DNA of 64,000 nucleotides, from contig WPIO01000042.1 in assembly GCA_009760855.2 (NCBI GenBank), forward strand, positions 62,001 through 126,000, read 5' to 3'. A program made the translations under genes and the position numbers. The notes below the pieces were generated by a model. That model saw only the letters and a list, made by a program, of their open reading frames with translations. It was not told the DNA's origin and searched no databases. The stretch comes from Cristatella mucedo (lineage: Eukaryota; Bryozoa; Phylactolaemata; Cristatellidae). Of the stretch, positions 24,401-34,644 are shown piece after piece (positions within the stretch are counted from its first letter, which is position 1; each line of letters opens with the position of its first letter).

Positions 24401-27400
24401 AAAACTGCTTACTGCTTCTTGCTGCTCTCCTAGGCACGAAGGCTATGTGTCACCGTCTCTTAATTTCGAATTTGCTCTCTCACAATTAAGTGTCTATCAC
24501 CAGATTTATCCAAACTATGCTTCGGATATGCTTATGCTATAACCTAGAGCATTGTTGCTCTGACTTGTGCATTTACCCGATGCTCTAATACATACTTCAT
24601 TGCCACAGATCCCAACTACCCGTCAGGCATTCTCTCTCGAATTCAATTGATCCCAATTAACCGGCACGGAGGAGGGGGAGTCTCTTGTGCTTGATTTTAT
24701 TTTCACACATTTCTTTTTTGCTTTTCCAGGAGCGGCAGCTACCAGCGGTGCTGTGCTGCAGATGATCTCAATGGCGCTTCTCGTGCACGAGTACACGGGC
24801 CAGTTGAACTACCTGCTTCCAACCCTCTGGGCCACAATGATATCCAATCTGGTTGCCAGGTCGCTAATGCCTTCCGTAATCGACAGCATCATACAGATAA
24901 AGAAGATACCATTTCTACCCGTGTTCAAGCATCCGTCGTCAAGGTAACCGTCGGGGCACGAGAGGCAGCAGCCGCTCGTTTTATTGATGCGTCTCCCAGC
25001 GCCAGCTTTTGTAGCAAGATTCGCAGAGGTCAGTAAATTAATATAGATGTTACCAAATTAATATAGACGTTCGCAAATTAATTTAGATGTCTCTTATTTA
25101 GGCTGTTCGCCTGTCGTCGGCGTTGCAGTGTTGAACTCCTTTGGTGTTTATCTCTTGTATAAGCCTTTCAACATTTCCATTGAATGACCCGAAAGAGCTC
25201 ATAAATTGTGCCGTTGCTTGCATTTCCACTAGATCGCGGTCTACGAGCCTATCATTTTGAAAGTCCAAGGAAAACTACTTCAGCACTTTAGCTCCGCTGT
25301 CTCAGCCGCCGTTTCACAGGCTTGCTCTTTGGGAAACCGGAAGAACTCCACAAATATCGGTGCTGCGGGTGGTCTTTGCCTTCACTTTTTTAATTAATGA
25401 CATTTTTAATTTTATCGCCACATGTGCTCACAGGGCTCACCAGGTGATGGCGAAAGACATTATGCAGACGAAGTTGAAATTCTTAAGTCAATCTTCTACT
25501 TACGACGACGTCAAAAACATGCTCATCCACGATCCGTTCGTGAGGTCATTTCCGCTCGTCGATACACCGGGTAGGACCATCAATGTGAAGCGCAGAGCGA
25601 CGAGATACTCGTTGAACAGCTCGCGTGCACGTGCGCCGCTTGGTTATTAGGGCTCGTCTTTGTTCGGAGCCGGTGGCCGCACAGTGCCAATCTCGTCTCA
25701 CGCTGATTGCCGATTGCTCATAGCCGGCTTTTTGTTATAGAAACTATGCTGCTAATAGGATCAGTGCAACGTAACGAACTTATTGACGCACTCGAGAAGC
25801 AAATACGAGCTTGCGTGCCCACAAATAGCAAGCCTGCAGATGCGCCTCAGTGCGGCAAAGAGGTGAAATTCACCCCCGACGCCCTTCCAGAGCATCGCAA
25901 GACACCGAAAGCAGTCAATTATAGCAAGGTGACGCCGCCGAACGAATGCTTGGCTGCCCGTGGAGCAGTTACCCGAGCTCTGCTCTGCACTCCCAGCCGC
26001 CGTGCCCCTCTGACCTCTGACCTAGTCGTTGCGCTTGGTCTGTGGGTTATTTCGCCTTTGCCCAAGTTCATCCGCGACTGCGTCGCCTCTGCTGTGCTGC
26101 GAGTGCGGTTCGCCTGGTCTACCTTCGGCTTGTCGATGTACGGGCGACTGACTAACTTTGCATAAGAAAAAAGTTTCCGCATACACCATATCGTAGAAAT
26201 GATTCCGATTGGGAAAAACTCACGTATGTGACGAACTGTTTGTGATTGTTGCTGATGTACGAGGTCCTGAAACTGGAGATGATCTTGGAGCGTGTGAGCG
26301 ATAAAAAAAAGCGCTGACGCCAAGAAGCGCTGATGCCAAGGCAAACATTGTTAGTATTATAGGTTGAATTTCCCAAAATTCAATTTCGTGTCGAAAAATA
26401 AAGCATCCCGTAGATGTCCTAACCCGTCAGGCGCTCACGGCTCCGCACGTTAAATTCACACCAGGGGTTGTGGAAGCCGAGCCACGTAGCGTGCAGTTGC
26501 TCCAAGAGTTCACATGGAATGCAGCCTTTCCTTTCCTCGCGTGCCTTGTCACGTGCTTCCTCTGCACCGATGACTGCCGTCGCGAGCTGCCGTCCGTGCC
26601 GACGGGGGTGGGGGCGGTTCACTGCTTCCGATGGCGGGTGACTTTTAGGTACCTCTCCAATTATCCCTAGGAAAAAAGGCGAGCTGATAATACGGTCACA
26701 CTTGCATAGCGGCAGAAGTTCATTTCGGGCTATTACCGACGCTTGCCGCCGGCTATCCTTCATGGTCCACTTAAGGACTCAGACCCACTCAAGTCGGGTC
26801 GCGAAGAGCAAGCACCTCACCCTTAGTAGAACGTTTCTCTCAAGCAAGCTGACAAGGTCTCTTCGTTGGCGACCAACCACCACCAGCTGCTGCAGAGATC
26901 GCGTGTGTGCAAAGCCCCACGTGCGGCGGTGGCCAAATCGCGAAGCCATTTCGTAAGCAGGCTGAGGAATTGTATGGCAAGAGCGGTAGTTTCGACAGCG
27001 ACAATAACAACCGAGATGGCTGTAAAAACAGCGGAGGCGACGAAAGCATCAGCAACAAAGGCGATGACAGCAGGAGCGGACTGCTGGAGGTAGGCGTCAG
27101 CAGCAGTGGCCGCACCGCCGCAGAGGCTGCAGCTGCTGCTGCTCCTAGGGCTGCCGCCGCAGCGGTTGCAGCTGCAAAATTCATGCAAGCAGCGAGCAAC
27201 GGTGAACAAGCCAGGCGACTTTCCGATGCATTCGTGTACAGCCGGATGGCCGCCGTAAGCGATGGGGTTTCTATTGCGTGACGCTTATTAAGCTCGTATT
27301 AAAATTTTACAACTTAGCTACACTTCTTAGCACCAAACATGAATGTTCGCAAAACTTGTTCAGCTAAATTCTTTACGACCTGGCCTAGCTGCAGCAAAAG

Positions 27401-30400
27401 TCAGTTCTGGTGTTTATCAATCGTACTTTGCGTTCAGTCTATTTTCCTGCTTCGTAGCAGAAAATCTAAAAAAGGCGTTCTAGCGTCTGAGTTCTTCCAG
27501 TGTGCCAGATAAATGTCCAAGTTGCACTGACGGTGGCAGGGTATTCGTTTGAATAGCCTTGTCTGAGGAGGTGAATCGTTTAAAAGTGCGTAGTACAATA
27601 TATACGCGATATATTGTGCTTAATCACTGGAAACTCTGCTGTCCAGGTGGTCTTGTGGTTCGTGTCAAGCTAACGCAACCATGCAGGCCAGGCTTTGAAT
27701 TCGTGGGTGGGAGTGATCCAAGAGTATTTCGCCCGAGAAAGTGAGTCGTGAAACGCATCCTTGCCTAAGAACAAGGCCATTAGAATAACTACTCTCTCCG
27801 CAGAGACGTTTTTTGACCACCATTTGGCCGCCCATCGAGTTCTTCGCTTCGCCTAGAACTTTGTCTAATGATGTAGCTCGCGGCTGCCTCGCACTGCTTG
27901 AACTGTCGACAAGGAGCCATTTTGCTATTGTCCCTTAATCAGGGAGACGAAAGCGCGCCATCAACTTCCGAGGACGCCGGGGAAGGAGCTGCGGCAAAGA
28001 AGGCCCACCGCGGTTCGTGGAAGCCGATCCTTAAGAGAAAGGCGCCGTTAGGTGGCAGCAGCTACGAGGACGGCGAACCGGGCGGCGCCGCCGAGTCGCT
28101 GCTGCTGCAGGGCGACGACTCGCTGAGAAGGTCGCTCAGTTGCAGTGTCAGCCGCGGCAGTCGGACCAATTCCTCGGTCAACTTCAGCCCTGCGTCGCCG
28201 CCGCCCGAGTTCCTGGCGTTCGCCAACGATGACGCGAGATGGCTGCAGAACAGCGAGTCCAGTAAGTCTTGGGCAGGCGCTCGCTCGCGCTTCTCAAGCC
28301 TCGCCGTGGGTACAAGTTCTTCTGCAAGCAGTCTACCTTGCCCACTGCAGTAAGCAGCAGCGATAGACGTTGCGGCTTTCCTACTGCTATATAAACGAGG
28401 TTGTTAAATCAGCGAGCCTTTCACTAAAGTTTACTTAGCAGTTCTTGCTGCTGCTGCTGTTCGGCAGTGGCACCGAGGCCATTTTAAAAGCTCCCTATCG
28501 GTCTGGTGCCAGAGTGTGAGTTGTATGCTTATAATAATAATAATGATAATAATAATGCTCTTGATAAGGCGACCTCAGAGAACTCAATCTCTTCCTAGGC
28601 GCTTTACATTTGCTGCAAAGGGAAACGCTATTGAATCGTGAGTAATATCATACTTGATAAACAAACAGCATGAATAACATGGTTAAGGATGACATGAACA
28701 GGGTCAGCATGCAAATGTGGTTAGTGGCAGCATGCACAGTGTCACCACGAATAAGCACACGAAGGAAGAATCACAGGGACCCACTAAATGCTGTCCTAAA
28801 TAGGTGTGTTTTAAGTTCTTTTTAAATGTGGTCAAGTCAGGGGATGTTCTAACGCAAGTCTGGAGGGAGCTCCAGGCTTTGGGAGCATACGAACTAAATG
28901 CACAGTCTCCAAAGGATATGAGGTTTGTACGGGGTAGTGGTAAACTTTTGGATTCCGAAAAGCGGGTGGTACGATAATAATAATAATAATGCACTTGATG
29001 CTTGGCCTGGTAGGGGAGTAGATCTGAGAGATAGGCTGAAGCTAAAAAATGAAGTGACCTAAAAGTGAGTGAAAAAACTTTGAAGTCGATCCGTTGCTTG
29101 ATTGGTAGCCAGTGCAGGTCGGCGAGAAGTGGTGTGATGTGGCAACTGCGACGCTCACGACAGACAAGCCTAGCTGCTGGGTTTTCCACTAGCTGTAATC
29201 GCCTGATTGCACATGCCGGTAGGCAAGCAAGCAGCGAGTTACAGAAGTCAAGTCGGGATGACACAAATGCATGGACCAACTTGGACGTGGTATCCTTATC
29301 TAAACAAGCCCGAATTTCAGCAATACTATGTAGCTGAAAGTAGGCAGATTTGACTGTGGAGCTGATATGGTCGTCTAACGAGAGGTCACTTTGGAACATG
29401 ACACCTAGATTTCGAGCTGATTCAACAGGAGATATGCTGGCAGAGCCAATTTTGAGCGTCAGCCTTTCCAATTTCTGAATCAGACTGGGTTTTCCCATAA
29501 CTAGTAAGTTAGTTTTATCAAAGTTTAGTTTTAGAAAGTTTGCTACCATCCATGTGCGGATAATAATAATAATAATAATAATTCACTTGATAAAGCGCCC
29601 TCAGAGAACTTAATCTCTCTCTAGGCGCTTTACATTTACTGTAAAATGAAACGCCATTGAATGGTAAGTAAAATCATGCTTGAAAAAAATAAACGAAATG
29701 AATAATATGGTTAGGGGTGACATGCACAGGGTCAGCATGCAAATGTGGTTAGTGGCAGCATGCACAGTGTCAGCACGCATAAGCACATCAAGGACGAATC
29801 ACAGGGACCCACTAAATGCTGTCCTAAATAGGTGTGTTTTTAGGTTCCTTTTAAATGTGGTCAGGTCAGGGGATGTTCTGATGCAGGTCGGGAGGGAGTT
29901 CCAGGCTTTGGGAGCATACAAACTAAATGCACGGTCTCCAAAGGATTTAAGGTTTGTATGAGGTATTCCTAGACTGTTGGATTCCGAAAAGCGGGTGGTA
30001 CGATGCTTGGCCTGATGGGGTAGTATATCTGAAAGATAGGCTGGAGCCATAGAATGAAGGGACCTAAAAGTGAGCGACAAAACCTTGAAGTCAATCCGTC
30101 GCTTGACTGGTAGCCAGTGCAGGTCGGCGAGAAGTGGAGTAATGTGGCAACTGCGACGCTCACGACAGACAAGCCTAGCTGCAGAGTTTTGCACCAGCTG
30201 CAATCGCCTGATCGCACATGCTGGTAGGCCAGTAAGCAGTGAGTTGCAGAAGTCGAGACGGGATGTCACGAATGCATGGACCAACTTGATGTCATCAATA
30301 CATGCAACAAGTGAGTTGAGAGAATTTGATGTGCTCGAAGGCTGGAAGGGATCAAAGCAAAGGTACAACTGAGTGTCATCCGCATAGAAGTGAAAGCCTA

Positions 30401-33400
30401 GATTGTGCTTGGCAATCACATCAGCAAGAGGCAGAGTATAAACCGTGAAAAGAACTCGACCTAGCACGGAGCCCTGAGGTACCTCATATTTAACAGGTAC
30501 CTTGTGCAAGCAGGTCGATTTGTTTTACTCCCCTCCAGAATTGTGCAGCCCATTTCCATGGCTCGCGGGGCGCCCGCCAAACGGCTGGGTACGAACTGCA
30601 GTACATAGGAATATGATACATTACATTAGATAATACATGAAGATATAAGGTGAGATAATTAACAGTAATAGAAATAGAAGCGAAGTGACTTTTACTTTAG
30701 CTGAGCCGATTTGTCCTGGCAAAGGTCATAGTGGCATGTCTCTCTTCCGATCACGACAAACCTCTTAAAGAAAATAGTATAGTGCACGTGTTATGGGCCA
30801 CCTTCTGGGCGGCAGCCACAGATTGCCAAGAGGGAGACAGCGAGGCTGCCTTGGAAAATGCTACGGACAGAAATAGTTCGGGGGAATGGCTGGCAGTACC
30901 TGCGTTCCACGTGCTTGACCCATTTGAATAAACGTCCTCAGTGAAATCGTTCGTTAGCCGGCGACTGCTGCTTTGCCTCTGTGCTGCTGCCACTGCTGTG
31001 GCTGCTGCTGCCGAGTCGAAACTATTTTTGCTGCCGCGTTGAAGCAGTTGTTGCTGCTGCATAGGTGCTATCTTTGAGCAGCTGCGAATTCTCACTAAGA
31101 CCTCACTTCTGCCTCTGCTTAGTAAGCTCCAGCCGTGCAAAGGAGAGGGGGTGGCATACCAGTATCGCTTGATCAGACGGTGTACCACACCCCTCCACGA
31201 TATTCAGATGTACTGCTACAAATATTGACAGCTCAGCAATTCACTTTCTTTCCTAGATAAATGGTTCCACGAGTCGCAGCTTTTGCTTCCCATAAAGATG
31301 TAGCACTATAAGAAATTTGCCAACAGCCCGAAACGTACTTGGCCTGCATCAAATGAGTATTTAACTAGAATGTTTTTATTTCACAGCTCAAACCATAAAG
31401 TAAAGGTCGTTGATGATAATTATAAAAATAAGAATAACACATTTTTAGAGCACCCTAAGAGAACTAAATATCTTTCTACTCACATAGCTTATACTGATTT
31501 TGCACTAGTATGGCTGTTATTAAAGCAGGCTACCACTTGTTCTGCCATGCACGACAACTCAAACTTGCTTTCAGAAAAAAGGAAGTCCTTTCCACGCCAC
31601 AAGCTTCTGAAGAGTTTGACTTACATGGAGGAGTTTGCCTATGACTCAGCGGAGGAGGACGAGGTGCGTACAGCTGGGATCATAGCCTCTTCCTTCACTG
31701 TGTAGTTTCCATAGCCAAAACTGGAAGTTCCATCTTGTGCCAACTAAGATAGCAAATCAAAATGAATCGTATTTGCTTTATAAATTAGCAGCGTATCAGA
31801 AAAGGCTGTCTTGAAATAGACAGTTTTAATTTTATTTGACTAAGCCACAAAAGGTGGTGAACAGATACTCTATCGATAGATTCTGACTCAGATTAGCCAG
31901 GATTTTTTAGGCTACTTGTTAAGCCACTTACTAGCAATCAACATAAAACGCTATATCATCCAAATCTGCTGAGTCCTCTTACTTGTCGATCTACTTTTTC
32001 TAGCATCGCATTTTTTTTTGCTTTATCATTGGCTTTCCTCTGGATTTTACGTCTCCCCTAATAAATTCTTTTAGCAGCACTCCTAGATTGATGCCTAACT
32101 CTTTGATCATTGGCTACACGAACATGCAAATCCTCATGGAGGTGAATGCATGCGTCGTAAGCCAAAAGCGGAACTATAGAAACGCCAGAGTAAATTTCCT
32201 CTTAACTAACCTGCCATATTAAGCTGTGCGAGCTCGTGTTTGTGTTTTCAGTCTTTCGTGCATGGACTTCTGCAGATGATCCCCTTTTGTCATCAGTCAT
32301 GCACGTCTTGCCCGACTTCTTGTGTGACCGCAGTGGGGACGAAACCCGTGAACGATTCGTGCCTAAAGGGCAGATTTTTTGCGGCTGCTGCTGCTTTGTA
32401 GGAGCCGTTAGAGTCGTTGCCTTCAGCTTCATATTATTGCTGAAATTCGGGCTTGTTTAGATAAGGATACCACGTCCAAGTTGGTCCATGCATTCGTGAC
32501 ATCCCGATTTGACTTCTGGAACTCACTGCTTACTGGCCTACCAGCATGTGCAATCAGGCGATTGTAGCGGGTGCAAAACTCCGCAGCTAGGCTTGTTTTT
32601 CGTGAGCGTCGCAGTTGCCACATTACACCACTTCTCGCCGATCTGCAGTGGCTACTAGTCAAGCAACTGATCGACTTTAAGGTTTTGTCACTCACTTTTA
32701 GGTCCCTTCATTCTTTGGCTCCACCCTATCTATCAGATCTACTCCCCCACCAGGCCAAGCATCGTATACCTGCTTTTCGGTATCCAACTGTTTATCAATA
32801 CCTCGTACAAACCTTAAATCCTTTGGAGACCGTGCATTTAGTTTGTATGCTCCCAAAGCCTGGAACTCCCTCCAGACCTGCGTCAGAACATCCCCGGACT
32901 TGACCACATTTAAAAAGAACTTAGAAGCACACCTATTTAGGACATTTAGTGAGTCCCTGTGATTCGTCGTTCACGTGCTTATGCGGGCTGACGCTGTGAT
33001 GCTGCCACTAACCACATTTGCATGCTGACCCTGTGCATGTCACCCCTAACCATGTTATTCATGTTGTTTATCAAGCATGATAATACTCGCCATTTAATCG
33101 AGCTTCCCTTTGCAGCAAATGTAAAGCGCCTAGAACGAAATTGATTTCTCTGATAGCACTTTATCAAGTGCCTTATTTTTACTATTACTATTATTATTGT
33201 TATTTGTGGCACAGCCTTTAATCGGGCTCCTCCATTTGCCTCGGCGAGATGTAATGTTCTCCATGCAGCATTTCGCGTTACTGCTAGGTTTCCTATGTTG
33301 GACACTGGGGCCCCACGATGCCGGTCCAGAAATCTGTTAGTGGTGCTACTGATGAGATCGTATAGTCTCGAGTGCCCGGGTAGCTCTGCATGTGTGCAGC

Positions 33401-34589
33401 GACTCTCGTCAGCACTGGTTGGCTACCTGTGCTAGATCTCTTGCCTGCCTGTGCTGCCCACTGGTCACTGTCAACCTTTTTTTGCGACCTTCCTGTGACT
33501 TGCCCTGTCCCCGAAATGCCTCGCATACCTTGGAGTGTGAATCTCTTTTAATCGCTGCGTTTACTAACGACACCACACACTAGCACATTTCTCACTTGTC
33601 TGAAGTTTCTATAAACTCGTTATCAACATTTTACGACTTAGACGATGCATCAGTCGATTCCAGGTGACGATGCTGCAAATAAATAGGATTCGGAATCATG
33701 CATATAAGCTAGCGATTTCATATCCCAGGGACGTCATCGGGAAATTTCTAAATGCAATGAGCCGTCTAAGGAAACGGGTTGAACTTGATCTTTGGCGAGC
33801 TAGCCGATCATAATGGCGGCCACCCCTTTTGGGGTATTCCTCCTTTTGAAGCTTCACCCCCGAAATAATGTGAATTGTATCGCTAATGTCACTTGATTTT
33901 GTGCCGTACTTTTTTCTCCATAGCGGATTCGCCGGGAGGAGGAGCGGCTGAATGAAAAGATTGACATTGCCGGCCTGCAGATTGACCAGGCGCCGTTCCA
34001 GCTCAGCGAGAAGACATCCCTTCATAAGGTGTCTGATATTGTCCAGCTGCGTCTTCTTTCTTGACTCGTTGCCAGTTTTGGAGGGAGGGAGTCCTGAGAG
34101 TGACTCGGATATAGCCCCACTGAGCTCGCTTGCTTCTCATATGGGCAAGTACCTGTGTTCAGCAGAACCTATAACGTCGGAGGAGGACCGGGCTGTTCAC
34201 TGAGCCGCTATAGCTGCGACGATTCCACGGCTGCAATGAATAGTGCCAGGACAAGCACCAAAAAAGTTGACTTTCGCTTCGCTACTACATCCGGCCGGCT
34301 AGAAGCTGGGATCGGGCTATCTGACATTACTTGGCCTCACTATCTCTATTCCATTCTCTCGCTGGCTACTAAAAGCGTTAGCAGGGTGCCTTCATGACAC
34401 TACGCTCTTTTTTGTTCAGGTTCACTCCCTGTTCGTGCTGCTGAGGCTCAGCCAAGCGTATGTGACCAACTTCGGCCGTCTGGTGGGCATCGTGACCATC
34501 AAAGAGGTAAAACTTCTTAGTAGCTTCGCACTCGATCTCTCTCTCTCTCGCTCGCTTGCTCTCTTTCACTCTCTGTCCCTATCTTTCGC

Positions 34590-34644
<55 letters not shown>

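Noticed and set aside
26819-27281. Alanine-rich ORFs on both strands as a separate gene
   Set aside because: GCN-repeat composition opens several frames. Only the plus frame could be a CLC linker exon, listed with low confidence.
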